Below are positions 1-10,469 of a stretch of DNA of 64,000 bases, piece by piece. The notes beneath the pieces were generated by a model. It saw nothing but the letters and a program-made list of their open reading frames with translations. It did not search any database and had not been told where the DNA came from. The position numbers and the translations under genes were made by a program. Numbering within the stretch: the stretch's first letter is position 1; every line of letters begins with the position of its first letter. The DNA comes from Pelomyxa schiedti (taxonomy: Eukaryota; Evosea; Pelobiontida; Pelomyxidae), in contig JAHLWZ010000165.1 of the NCBI GenBank assembly GCA_020536535.1, positions 1,804 through 65,803 of the forward strand, in the 5' to 3' direction.

Positions 1-1111
1 CCTGTGAGAACTTGTTGCTGTGTGGACTGGATGCAAGCTGTGCCATTGTCATCCTCATGTGCCATGCCCAGTGCATCACAAGCATCCTGTGATGACCACT
101 GTATTTGCATCAAGGAAGGTTCTGGGTTTTGTGTGAAGCACAAACTGAGAGACTGGAAGAATGACATCTGGCAGTTTTATTACCATCTCTTGTCAAGCCA
201 GTTTTACAGTGACTTGTGTATGATCCGGGAGTATCCTTGATGTCTGTTTTGCATTTTGCGTATGAGTGGTTGCACTGTGAAAGGTTGACAGATGCCATAC
301 ACCAAAGGTGGAACACCACAAGGAACAACATGTTAGCTTTGTACTCCTTGTTTAGCCCAAAGCTAAACCCCTCAGTTCACTATTGGTGTGATTGATGCTG
401 AATTCTATGGTCCCAAGTATTCTAAAACAAGAACTGGCTGAGGCAATGAATAAATGGCATAAGAGCCTCAAAGAGGCTTGTTGTTGAGGAAGTGGCTTTA
501 ACTGGCCTGTCAGCACCGTTAAATATTGAGTTAGATTAAGAGCAACATAAAACAAAGTTTTTTTCTTGTGGTTAACCCAGGGTGGTGATTTTACTGACTG
601 GCTTATGCTCAACCACTGCCCAGGGTGGTGATCCGATTTGACTGCAAAAAGTGCATCATCACTGCCCAAAATCACCACCCAGGTGGTGATTTTGGGTGGT
701 GATGATACACTTTTTGATAGGGAAAAAAATCACCACCCACTGATCCAGATATGCCACTCACACTGTGCCAAGGTAGATTGGGTTGGGATAGTGACCACCA
801 CACTGTGAGGTGTGCTGGGGTGTCGATGGTTGTTGTTTTACTTGTGTAGTAAGGGAGAAAGAAGCCTGAATACAAACACAAGAGTTTATTGTTTATTACT
901 TTAGCTTTTGCTTGCAATAACTACGATGGTGTTGTTCCCGCCTTATAAAGGCGCTAGAATCAGTTCTAGGTGTCGCCTGGATCTCCCTCAGGGTCCCAAC
1001 AGATTCGCAGTAGTTTTCCCAGAAATCCATCAGTGATTAGAACCGTACTTAGAACTACAGCGACGCGAAGTCACCTCGCCACACACACCACCCATTCGTT
1101 TTCGTTTGCAG
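1..1111. other. No confident gene; left edge and repeat-bearing spacer
   Basis: Several short ORFs on both strands have no recognisable domain. A plus-strand stretch at 4-240 is Cys-rich and could be an exon of a gene cut by the window edge, but I cannot identify it. The region holds repeated copies of the GGTGGTGAT word and its complement (about 580-740), including the large palindrome listed separately, plus small inverted repeats near 935-975. The upstream exons expected for the mannosidase piece at 1112 are not visible here. Confidence 0.4.
646..715. repeat. Near-perfect palindrome, 34-bp arms
   Basis: The left arm (646-679) and right arm (682-715) are reverse complements at about 31 of 34 positions, with a 2-nt centre. 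The core pairs AAAATCACCACC with GGTGGTGATTTT. Further copies of the same half-site word lie at about 583-593, 621-633 and 729-738. As RNA this would be a long hairpin; as DNA it could be a foldback element end or a cruciform. No ORF or target-site duplication was recognised. Confidence 0.85.
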
Positions 1112-1378
1112 GTGACCCAGTACGATATCTTTGGAGCATCAACACTGGTGAGGTTGCACCACAACTTTGCAGTTGATGAGGACCCGGTTCTGTCACAGCC
1201 AGTCGCAGTCGACCTGTCATCGCTGTTTGCCGACTGGACAGTAACATCGGCGGTGGAGGTGTCACTGTCAGCAGCACACAAGGTCCAATCGCTGTCCTCA
1301 ATGGCCATCACCCTCAACCCAATGGAGTTCCGGACTTTCGCAGTCTCCCTCACTGAAAAAAAAATCCCGAGTCGGTGA
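1112..1378 (+). pseudogene. C-terminal fragment of lysosomal-type alpha-mannosidase (GH38)
   Basis: The 88-residue exon follows a clean acceptor (TTTGCAG at 1105-1111) and ends in a stop. It reads as the end of the beta-sandwich of GH38 lysosomal alpha-mannosidases: a LVRLHHNFAVDED block, then PVAVDLSSLF and a final NPMEFRTFAVSL, in the order of the family C-terminus. The enzyme trims mannose from N-glycans in lysosomes. The catalytic domain and all upstream exons (a full protein is about 1000 residues) are not recognisable in the 1.1 kb upstream. Either this is a truncated remnant or the rest lies left of the window behind unusually long introns. The family call is fairly secure; pseudogene status is inference. 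Confidence 0.65.
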
Positions 1379-2234
1379 AGACGGCGCCACCTTTTGTTGT
1401 ACTTCCCGACATCGAACAAAATGAGACGCGTCCCATAATAACCGTCACCCCCCGCTGCTGCGATTGGCGATTGCGCAACAACACACCCTTCCCCCATCAC
1501 CCCGAGATGAAACTCTAGATACGCTCAAGTATACACTTGCCCACTGGTGCCTCGAACCCACATTGTGGGACACACCAGTTGGTGGCGGTTGTGGCAACGC
1601 GAACTTTAATCCCAGTGAAGAGATGCCTTCCAAATTAAGGTACCTTTATCTACCGGTGCTGCCTGGAGGATGATTGCATGACATGTAAGGCAAAACTTAT
1701 TCACAAGTGCCCAGAATCCTGAACTGGCTAGATACTTCGTTTGTTCCACATACAGGTGCAACTATGTTCCTGGTCGACTGCACTGATCTGAGTGATAAAT
1801 ATGAGACCATACATGGCACTGAACTTCAGAGAGATTGGAACAAACACGGTCTGCATACACATGGCTTTTTCTGTGTGTCTTCTCTCACTCTTTTCCCAAC
1901 TCACCTGCCTTGCAGTTTTGTGCTCACAGTGTGCTGAAGTGCACACAAAACTCCAGATCTTTAGACGTGCCGCTATCACTTTTATCAGCTGCCCCTGTGA
2001 ATCCTCCCCCGTTGCTCATAACACCAATAAGTCCACTGGCTTTCATACCCTCCAAAGTGGAGTCACAGCCGATCTCATTGCCAGACATGCCAACGGTCAT
2101 CAGAAACACATGTGCTGATGCCACAATGGCCCACACAGTCATTCAACTTGTGCACAACCATTCACAGTTCCCATTCTTCACAGTGACAATGGCACTCAGG
2201 ACTTTGCTTAAAACAAAGAACAAGGCCGCTGCTG
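1379..2234. other. No confident gene
   Basis: Short overlapping ORFs on both strands, none with a recognisable domain. The 3' part could hold decayed sequence upstream of the Roco pseudogene, because a hydrophobic MFLVDCTDLS stretch near 1765 resembles a G-domain strand, but it is isolated and out of frame with the next segment. Confidence 0.3.
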
Positions 2235-2998
2235 ATGTTGTGTGCCCAGTCTCTCACTGACACTGAAAACATTGATCTTTCTGATTTGAATCTGGACTAT
2301 GTCCCTCACTCACTGAAAACATTGACATGCAGGACACTTGACCTCTCCAGCAACAACCTCCAGAAGATTCCCAAGTGGTTGGCTGCAAGTCCCAATGTGA
2401 GATTGGGAAGAGGTGACAGATGGACACTTTGTAAGAAGGGAGAGGCTGACTTCAGACATTTCACTCCCAACAAGACACACAAACTTGTGATTGTTGGAGA
2501 CATGGGTGTTGGGAAGAAAAAACTGACAAAAGCAAAGCATGTTCAACACACAGGAATTGCCATTCACTATGATGTGATGTTCAAATACAATCAGCTGGAC
2601 TGTCTGGGACCTTGGTATGACTCTTTCTAACATTAACATTATTGGGGGGGAATCACTGACACCATTCCACTAATGGCTCCTCCTCAGCAGGTCTGTGTTC
2701 ATCATCGTTTTTGATGTCTCCTTTGTCTTCTTCATGCAACTCAGCAATGGAAAGGGCTGGTGATGCAACAGCAGCAAGTCTCAAGTGATGGAAGAAGATC
2801 CAGGAAGAACACCAACACAGCAATGCCATGCGAAATTGAGGAGTGTGCCGACTTCTTGGTGGACATTGGTACCATCGTTCACTTACAGGTATCACCAAGT
2901 AGTGACATCTTGAAAGATGTAGTGGATCCTCCTCCCTTTTTGATGTGCCTGTGTGAGACCATCAGAAAGCTTTGTTCACAGGGAGTACCAATGTAACC
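2235..2998 (+). pseudogene. Decayed Roco-family (LRR-Roc-COR) gene fragment
   Basis: The first frame (2235-2630) has two leucine-rich repeat turns (LDLSSNNLQKIPKWL), then a Roc-type P-loop region reading KLVIVGDMGVGKKKLT. The Walker A Ser/Thr after GK is replaced by Lys, which should damage nucleotide binding. The frame then closes. A G-domain-like strand (FIIVFDVS, near 2700) and a COR-like block (2845-2990, with ADFLVDIGTIVHL and then VVDPPPFLMCLCETI) follow in different frames without convincing splice sites. Roco proteins are GTPases often joined to kinases in amoebae. Domain order is conserved but the reading frame is not, so I call it a pseudogene. Introns could rescue part of it. Confidence 0.6.
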
Positions 2999-3189
2999 CT
3001 GTGTCTTACAGCCATAGCAAAGAGTCATCTGGGCAGCAAGCAAAAATAATGGTGGCCATATTGTTGTAGTCACTTGCTGACATCAACAAAGTGTGTCAAG
3101 TGATGGAGCAATTACAACAGCACTGAGTGAGTGGCCTTTTGAGTTAGATAAAGTCGATTTTTTTCTCCCAAATCACCTACAACGTGACG

Positions 3190-6100
3190 ATGTCGCAGCA
3201 GCACGTTACGGTAGATGTAAGTTCAGTCGACAGTAGAGTCCGTTACCGGTTTTACAGACTTTTGGATGCATGTAGATCAGGTGACAAGAGGGAAACCAAG
3301 TGGTTGTTGCGCGATTGTGGCTCAACCATAAACATACATGCTACCTATGTACTGGCGGAAGGAATGAATGAAACGCTTCTTAGTCTTGCAGGGAGTGTCG
3401 AGGTGGTCAGAGTGTTGCTTAACCCACCATCCCCCCACACCCCTCTGACAGTTGATGACGTAAACGCAACCGATGGAAATGGCATCACGGCACTGTGCAA
3501 GAATTGCCTTCTTTCCAGATGCTCCATTGTTGAGGTGCTTCTTGCAGTTCCTGGAATAGACGTAAACAAGGGCAGTGAGAAATGGGGAGCACCACTGTAT
3601 AGGGCAATATATGAGCTATACCATCGTGACAGCAGACTCAAGATCGTGGAGCTTCTGCTTTCCAGGCCTGAAATTGATGTAAACAGGCCGTGCAGCCTGA
3701 AGAGGCAAAACGATACACCACTTGCATGTGCTATCATCCAACACCACATGCATAGTGCTGAGTTATTACTGAGGCGCGGTGGAACTGTAAACAAAGAGAG
3801 CCAAGTTGAGGTAGACAAGGCCATGGGAGGGCACAAAAAATTTACACAGTGGGTGCAAGAAAAAACCCCCAAGCCTCTTTGCAATCTGAGTTCAACTGCC
3901 ACACTGCCCACACGGTCAACAAAAAGCCCATCTGGAACCACCACTAAAGAAGACCGAGTATGCCTTTCACCACTCCTACCACACCCACCAGCCAGTGTGA
4001 AACCGTCTGCAGCATTCCTCCAGCAGACAACCAATACTCCAGCTACCAGCAAACCAGATGATGTAGGGTCTTCACCATCACAAACAGCAGTCAGTGTGAA
4101 GCCAGCTGTTACAGGTCCCCCACAGACAACAAGCAGCACTAAAGAAGAGCAAGTATAGTTTACTCCCTTAGTTTTATTTCTTTTGTTTTATAACACCAAG
4201 ATTTCTCAACTTCTGTTGCGAGTGGCAGCACTTGAGAAAGAGAATGCTCTATTGAAAGACTCAGTTCAAGTCCTTGAAGAAGTTGGGAAAAAAGAAATGT
4301 CTTTGTGTTAACACCACCACTTAGGATCGAAATCAGTGGCAAAGATTCAGTGAGCAAATTGAGACTCTTGGGGCACAAGCAATCAATGAACACGCAGAAC
4401 AATTGGAACAAGTGCAACAAACTCAAAAATTAGCTTCTGTGTGTTGTTGTTTCCATGTTCTCCTTCAGTTTTTCCTAAAGTCCCCACAGTACCTTGATGT
4501 GTACGTAAAAGCAATTGACTTCAGTTGCATGAGATCTTTGGAATTGTCTGACCTTAATGTATTTTCTGCAAAGGTAGTTCTACTTTATGTGAAACTTTTT
4601 TACATGGCAGTATTCCTCTCTCAACGAAAAAAGGTGCTTGGAGAAGGTTGCAATGGGAGCACAAGCAAGGTCACTTTGAAAAAAACAAACGATTTTCGTG
4701 TACCACTGCAAGTTATAGAGTGTGGTGTGGCATTGAAGATGCTGTACAACCTCCAGATAGTGCCAGGTGGAGGTGGAAAGACAGACCACCAGAGAGATTG
4801 GTTTGGGAGGGAATACTCATCCCTGGTGCAAAATCCACACTGGGGTGTGGCAAACATCCTCAGTTTCTTCAGAAGTTTCACTCAGGTATTTTGTTTTTTC
4901 ACACAACTAACACTAAGTTGAACTTAATCAGGCCAACCTTATTCCTCCAGAAACTCCAAAGTGCATCGTCCACTCTGAAACAGGGCAACCTCTCAACAAC
5001 TCCCCTCACAACCACTGTAACTGCATTTCTGTTTATGACAGAACAACGTTCATTTCTGAGGAACTTGGAAGTGAGACAATTGATTCTGTTCTATCATCCA
5101 AATCACTTGCAGCCAAACCACCTGTTCCCCACCTCCAACAACAACCCCAACCACTGTGGTTTGTTGGGAAAGATCTCACAATTTCCAGTGCATTCCAGTT
5201 GCTCACAACTGTTGACTTCCTCAACAACGAGAGAGGAGTGTTCCACCTTGACATCAAAACTGACAACATCCTCCTGTTGGCAAGGAAGCCACTGTTCTCA
5301 CCAGGGCAGTTCACCGTACTATGCGACTTTGGTGCATCAATGAGTGTGGACCCAACAGGAGACACACCAGGGAAGCTGGTGCTGGGGCCAAGAGAGGGTT
5401 TAGATGGAAACCTGATGAACAGGGCTCCTGAGACCCTCAGGCCATTCAGCATCACTCCAAAGTAAGACCCACCTTCTTGTATTCTGCCTGCCAGAACTAA
5501 TGAAAACCAAAAAAAAAAAAAAGTGAATCATGGTGGGATGTATCCAAAACAGATGTGTGGGCTGTTGGATGTGTATTATGGAACATGTGCTTTGGCATAC
5601 CTCTTTTCAAGAGCCAAGAGGAGACCACATCCAAGGCAGTTACAGTGCCCCCATCACTGTCATCTGACTGCCCGTTCTTCTCCAAGCTACTAACTCACCT
5701 TCTTGACCGGGACACAGCAAGGAGGCCACCAGCATGGCTTGCATCTGCGTTTGTTGGTGCACACATGTTCCTTGACCTTGCACCCCCTGCTTTCATTTCA
5801 TCTGGCAGCCAACAACAGAAAACAGAGTGCATTGAAAAGCAACTTGATGCACTGAGGCGTGCCACATGCTCTCAAGTTGATGATCTTGCCAGGGAACAAG
5901 CCAAACCACCTCTCTTCGTGCCAAATGCTGTGTCATCATCATCCAGGGCAATGAGACCAACAACATCAAGTATCAAACAAACACACATTCCCGTGATTCC
6001 AGTTAGGCTGTTCCTTCAGATGGTGTTCCTCAACAGCATCACCATCCCGAACCTACTTGATGCTTTTTCCCTTTTTTGTGATTAAAACAAACTTTTTCTC

Positions 6101-6240
6101 AGTACTGAGCAATAATTAATAACGGTGCTTTACAGGGATGAATCGGCACCAGACTTCCCTCCAGCCATCTGATGATGGTTACCAGCTGGTGATTTTTGTG
6201 CTGGAGGTACAAAGTAGTCCACCAACTCTTTCCCGAGATT
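3190..6240 (+). CDS. Ankyrin-repeat / coiled-coil / protein kinase
   Basis: The predicted start is ATG at 3190 (an upstream GTG is not used). Exon 1 (to 4152) encodes about five ankyrin repeats (residues ~25-220) and a Ser/Thr/Pro linker. Introns near 4153-4200, 4270-4325, 4434-4462 and 4577-4632 join two coiled-coil exons to the kinase. The kinase shows GEGCNG (glycine loop), VALK (ATP lysine), a candidate helix-C Glu in GREYSSL, HLDIKTDN (catalytic loop), CDFG, RAPE and DVWAVGC. Introns 4886-4931 and 5462-5523 restore the frame. The catalytic loop reads HLD rather than HRD, but Asp, Lys and Asn are kept, so it should be active. The C-terminal end after about 6076 is uncertain: an intron 6077-6135 leads to a Gln-Pro exon that runs into the CCTTG repeat. 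The substrate is unknown; the architecture resembles amoeba ankyrin-kinases. Confidence 0.8.
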
Positions 6241-6251
6241 TCTTATGCCTG

Positions 6252-6303
6252 CTTGCCTTGCCTTGCCTTGCCTTGCCTTGCCTTGCCTTGCCTTGCCTTG
6301 CCT
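6252..6303. repeat. CCTTG pentanucleotide tandem repeat
   Basis: About ten perfect copies of CCTTG directly follow the ankyrin-kinase gene. The tract is open in one plus frame as an Ala-Leu-Pro-Cys-Leu repeat but is more likely 3' intronic or non-coding. It is a simple microsatellite; nothing nearby suggests a telomere. Confidence 0.9.
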
Positions 6304-7126
6304 GTTCCCGCTGCTGCTGCCTGCTGGCTACTACTAGCTCTAGAGTCAATCCCCACCCATCATCTAGGAGGCACGCCGCAAAACCCACGCCACTCAATGC
6401 AATGGTGAACTTGAACTTGATGAACAACTTGAACTGATTCCCCCACACTTGTAGTAGTCCTTCCTGTGCGTTGGTGTAAGAAGAAGAACAAAGAGAGGGA
6501 GAAAATAAAGGGGTGTAGCGGTGTAGTGTTGTTATAGTTGTGCACTAGATGGATCTATTGTGACCTGTGGGTAGATCTGAGGACGTTGTAGCGACACTAA
6601 TTGTTACTTTTGTTGTTATTTGTGGATTTTTTTCTTTCTTTTATTTTTATCGAGTTTCCCAGAGAAAAAAGCACTGGGTGGGAAGAAAAGGAGTAAAAAA
6701 AAACCTGCAGCGCCAACTTGGGTCGTTGGGGCTGTGATTTATGGACATATTTCTAATGTGATACGGGTTTGAGTTTTAACTCTTGTACGATGTGTCACAT
6801 GGTATGTTAGGACTTGGTGCTTTTGTTAATGTGTGTTTTTGCTCTGTGAGCAGAGAATGAACAAGTGTATCCGTTCATTGATTTCAGTATGCTGTTTCAA
6901 GTTTTTCTTAAGTGAAAGGGTAAAGGGAGGTATTTGTTTGTTTTGAGGGTTGTTGTTGCTACTTGCCATTGTAGCTCCGCCTGTTCTCGTTATCTGGCTT
7001 AAAGGTTAAATTAATTATTGGTGAAGGGTGAAAACTTTATGTTGTTCTCGGAGCTGTTTTCCATTTCCTCCTTGTGCCGGAAGTCTGCTTTAATTTGGTC
7101 AATGTATTGGCTGCTTGACAACTTCT
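6304..7126. other. Intergenic region with dispersed repeat copy A
   Basis: Apart from the repeat at about 6815-7050, this stretch shows only T-rich sequence and short ORFs. I see no gene here. Confidence 0.4.
6815..7050. repeat. Dispersed duplicated segment, copy A
   Basis: This segment aligns over most of its length to 10860-11110 (copy B). Shared blocks include TTTTGTTAATGTG, GAGAATGAACAAGTGTAT, CATTGATTTCAGTATG, GTTTCAAGTTTTTCTTAAGTG and GAGGGTTGTTGT in the same order and orientation, separated by small indels. A second matching block lies at about 7408-7487 (against 11158-11235). Confidence 0.85.
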
Positions 7127-7530
7127 TCAAGACGCTGAACACTCTGGTTGGTGCATATATGTGATTTCAAGGTGTGTGGCTAATTTTGAGGTGCATTGCT
7201 TTTCCGCTGCTAAGTGGGTCTTTGCCTGAAACACGTTCAGTTGAAGAAGAAAAGAGCCAATAAGAATGAATGCACGCGCATCCTCAAGCTCCAGTTTTGA
7301 AGCACGAACAAGTTCCTTCTGCAGAAGTAAATCGCTTTTGGCAAGGGAGGCAGCCACTTTGACAACATCAAGATCAATTTTGAGAGACGTGACTTCATGT
7401 GTGAGATCAAAAAATTTTCTTCAAGGAACGAGGAATAAGGCTAAATGAGAAAAGGGTCTTCCCAAGGAACCTGCTTTGCTTCATAAGTTCGTTGGTTTTC
7501 TGTGACAGGGTCTGTTCAACATGAAGGAGA
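7127..7530 (-). CDS. Coiled-coil protein fragment
   Basis: Read on the minus strand, an exon near 7476-7530 (LSQKTNELMKQS) joins in frame, across an intron ending CCTTGAAG near 7425, to a heptad-rich exon containing FDLTHEVTSLKIDLDVV and ASLAKSDLLLQKELV. The stop is near 7127. The Leu/Ile spacing and alternating charges indicate a coiled coil. More of the gene may lie upstream (to about 8350 on this strand, for example HQLDDCSEFLEILSEVL near 8130), but I could not chain those exons. A degraded counterpart of the same neighbourhood appears around 11150-11790. No function is recognisable; it may be a decaying gene. Confidence 0.4.
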
Positions 7531-8500
7531 GGAATGATACTACAGTTATCCGTTCATTTGCTCGTTTTTTCCTTGAGACTCTGTGATAAGTATGTTTTTT
7601 CACCTTCTTTCTTGGATGGGTCACTATATGTTCTAACTTCCCTCAGTCAGTACCTATTTTGTAGTGAGATTACATGTTCTATCCTCTCCTTCTGTGTTGA
7701 TAGAGGTTCTGATTTTTTAAATGGCTATTGTAAGGTATTAGTCCTGGACACATGTCATTTAGGAGACACAAGTTTTGAGAGTGTAGCTGCTGGATGGTGA
7801 GTTTGAGGGACTTTGTCGGAATACATTAAAAGTCCGTATGTCGAAGATAGGCCAGCAGTTTGCCTTGATCAACACAGAATAATTGCGAGGGTTTGGAAGA
7901 AGATATAATGGCGTATTCTACCAGGCAAAGTCGTCGAGCAACAAACGGACTGCAAGTCGTACCACTCACTGAGTACCAACGAGCTGCTTAGAAAAGAGTA
8001 GTAAGTTTGAGTTTCGTTTCTTGCTTGTTGGTCTTTGTGGTTTGTTTCTCTCGTTTTCTCTGTATACTGTATTATGTTGAGCTTGTCTTGTAAACCAGGG
8101 TTCCTTCAGAACCTCTGAGAGGATCTCCAGAAACTCAGAACAATCATCAAGCTGGTGAAACGAAAAATTTACGAAGAGGCCGCAGACCTCGACACCACTT
8201 CCCTGTCTCGTTTTCTTTATTGTTTGGCAGCAAAACAGTGGGCACAACAACACCGGTTCTACGATGACGGCAGCAGCAGGAATACCAACTTACACACCCA
8301 CCACGTGTGATCCCGAATTTTTCTTTATACAAATTGGCTCTCCTAGCCACAATTCGTACACCTGTGTGAGTTTGGCATCCACAGTTTCACAGTCTCTAAG
8401 CAATCACCGAAATTTTGGTAACAGTTTTCATTGACTTTTCTCTTTTTTTTTCTTGTAAACCCGGAAGTTGGTATCCGTGTACGAGAGTGGTGGTCGTGGA
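7531..8500. other. Unresolved region; possible minus-strand exons
   Basis: Minus-strand ORFs at 7966-8350 include a short acidic/leucine-rich stretch that may belong to the coiled-coil gene. About 8095-8260 resembles 11590-11790 (both contain CTTCAGAACCTC and TTTGGCA near GTGG-CACAAC), extending the duplication. No complete gene could be built. Confidence 0.3.
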
Positions 8501-10469
8501 TCACCAAGAGCTCGAGGTTGTAGTAGTAGTGCTTGTGCTGCTTGTTGATGTCGAGGTAGAGGTAGCCAGTGTGGTAGTCGGGAGTGGTGGCTCATACTCC
8601 ATCCCTTGAGTTGCAGCTTGTGCCTTCATTTTCCCCAATGTATGTGAAACAGTGAAAATCGGTGGTCGCTGTGTGGTGGTCAGATAATGGGCTAAAGAAT
8701 GAGGAACCGCCAACCTTTGAGGGGGCAGGGTCCCAACATGAAAACACCATCTGGGTAAAGAGTCCAGGGAAGGGTGACGGGTGTGGAGCAGACACCGGGG
8801 GAATTGTCGGCCGAAACCCATCGATTATCTTCCCAACGACCTGGGAACGGGTTGTATTGCTGAAGGGCCGAGCCTCGGCAAATATTTCCCACATTGTAGT
8901 GCCGAAGGAGAACCTGGTGTGAGTAAGGACAGTCAGTCACAAAAAAACGATGTGAAACGTACACATCAGAACGAGGAGATGCTGAATTTCCCAGTAGCAC
9001 TTCAGGGGCGGCGTAGAATTCTAAAAAGGTCAATTTGTAAGCTGAGAAAGAAGGATATATGTATATGGGAAGTTGTTACCTGAACCCTCAAAAACCTCAG
9101 GAGAGGAGCAAAGCGTGCTCACTTGGAGGTACCTGCACGCCCCAAAGTCACACAACTAAAATTGGTGTAGGGATGGTCAATGTTGGCTGTTTTTCTAACG
9201 AAAGGAAGACTCCACCTTTGCTTTCCAATCTGCATCGAATGCAATGTTGCCGGGTTTGATATCCCGGTGTACCATTCCGAGCGTGTGTAGGTGACAGATC
9301 CCAAGTGCCTACAGGTGAGTGTGAGGAGTGTACAAATACCAAAAGTACTTACGACATCATTCACAATGCTGAACTTCAACGGAGACGGAAGTGGCCTGCT
9401 GGCCACCATCTGCCTAATTTCCTCTGGCACTCTCCTTGTGTTATGTAACAAGGTCTCTACGTTGCACAGCATTTTCTCTAAAATAACCATGACAGGAGAA
9501 CGCTCGTCGTTAAACCCTAGATTGTTTCAGTGGTAAGGTTGAAGAGAGGAGGCCTGTGGCAAAAGATGGACTTGCCAAGTACCAATCATATGTAACAAAT
9601 TAGCATGGTCCAAGGGCCTTTTTTTGTGACTTAGAGTTTGGAGTGTCTTAAAAGAAGGTAAGAAATACAGTTGCATCTGAGCTTCTTGAAGCAGGATAGG
9701 GTCAGACCGGCTACCAGTAGAAATCTTTACCGCAACTGGAATTCCGAGATACGTTCCTTTTGATCGAGTTAGATTGGAGCCTTCACTTGCGCACACAGAT
9801 ACCAGAATAAACGTGCGCGAATCGGCCTCTTCCAAGCACGTCATTATATTGGCAAACAATGTCTTCGGCTCTTAAACGACCAGGTACATGCCCAATGGCC
9901 GAGGAGGGAGTGCTCGTCGACGTAGTCGAAGTCGTCGATGCCGACGGCAAAGGCGAAGGCGAAGGAGAAGGAGACAGCGACGGCGATGGCGATGGTGACG
10001 GCGACGGTGACGGTGACGGTGAAGGGGACGGCGACGGTGACGACGTAGTTTGGACTCGGGGGATCTTGGGGGGGAACTCGAGTGTCACATCAGTAGTCAC
10101 ATGTCTGGACCCCCTCTCTGCGTGATACACGTGTGTAGTTCGCATAGCCTCATTCACGTCAGCGCGGCTTTGCAGTTTCACGAACACTTCCCATCGGCCG
10201 TGCTGCACCAACCGCTTTTCGACTTTACACCTGGTTTTCTGGAGTTTAAAAAACGAGAGAAACGGCGAGATTGCGGCTTGTGGGTGTGCTCGCGACAACG
10301 TGGTGGCGGTTCAACGCCGAGATTGGGACGTACCAACTTACACTTTTTGAGGCAGAAATGCAACTTTCACAGCCTTCTTGTTGATCCAGGGTGCTTCTTC
10401 CAAGCCCTTTACAATCATGAACCCCTTGGCTGGCCCTAACGGCCACGACGACGATGCCGATGCGCTCAT
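8501..10469 (-). CDS. Tyrosine-kinase-like (TKL) protein kinase
   Basis: The start is ATG at 10467-10469 (MSASASSSWPLG); the stop is at 8501-8503. Exon 1 (10469-10342) and the start of exon 2 (10238-9803) form an alpha/beta-looking region with GRWEVFVKLQS, faintly like an RNA-recognition fold. A long Ser-Pro dipeptide tract follows, then the kinase. Splicing restores LGRGRFAHVYSG/TYLGIPVAVK (glycine loop and ATP lysine), EAQ (helix C), NLLHMIG, HRDIKPGN, LCDFGACR, YAAPEV and SDVFSFGTTMWEIF. A 46-nt intron before RPPIFTVSHTLG completes the final helix. All catalytic residues are present, so it should be active. The sequence around VFSFGTTMWEI is typical of the TKL group common in amoebae. The tail is Thr/Ser-rich. 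Partners are unknown. Confidence 0.85.
9942..10041. repeat. GGCGAC/GGTGAC hexanucleotide repeat
   Basis: Imperfect hexamer repeats encode the Ser-Pro tract of the minus-strand TKL kinase, between its N-terminal region and catalytic domain. Length variation here would change linker length without shifting the frame. Confidence 0.85.

Noticed and set aside
4690-4740. A 19-nt intron in the kinase N-lobe (GTACC...TATAG)
   Set aside because: Removing it would shift the frame away from the VALK motif; reading through keeps the kinase intact.
6252-6303. CCTTG array as telomeric repeat
   Set aside because: Too short, interstitial and with genes on both sides; a simple microsatellite is sufficient.
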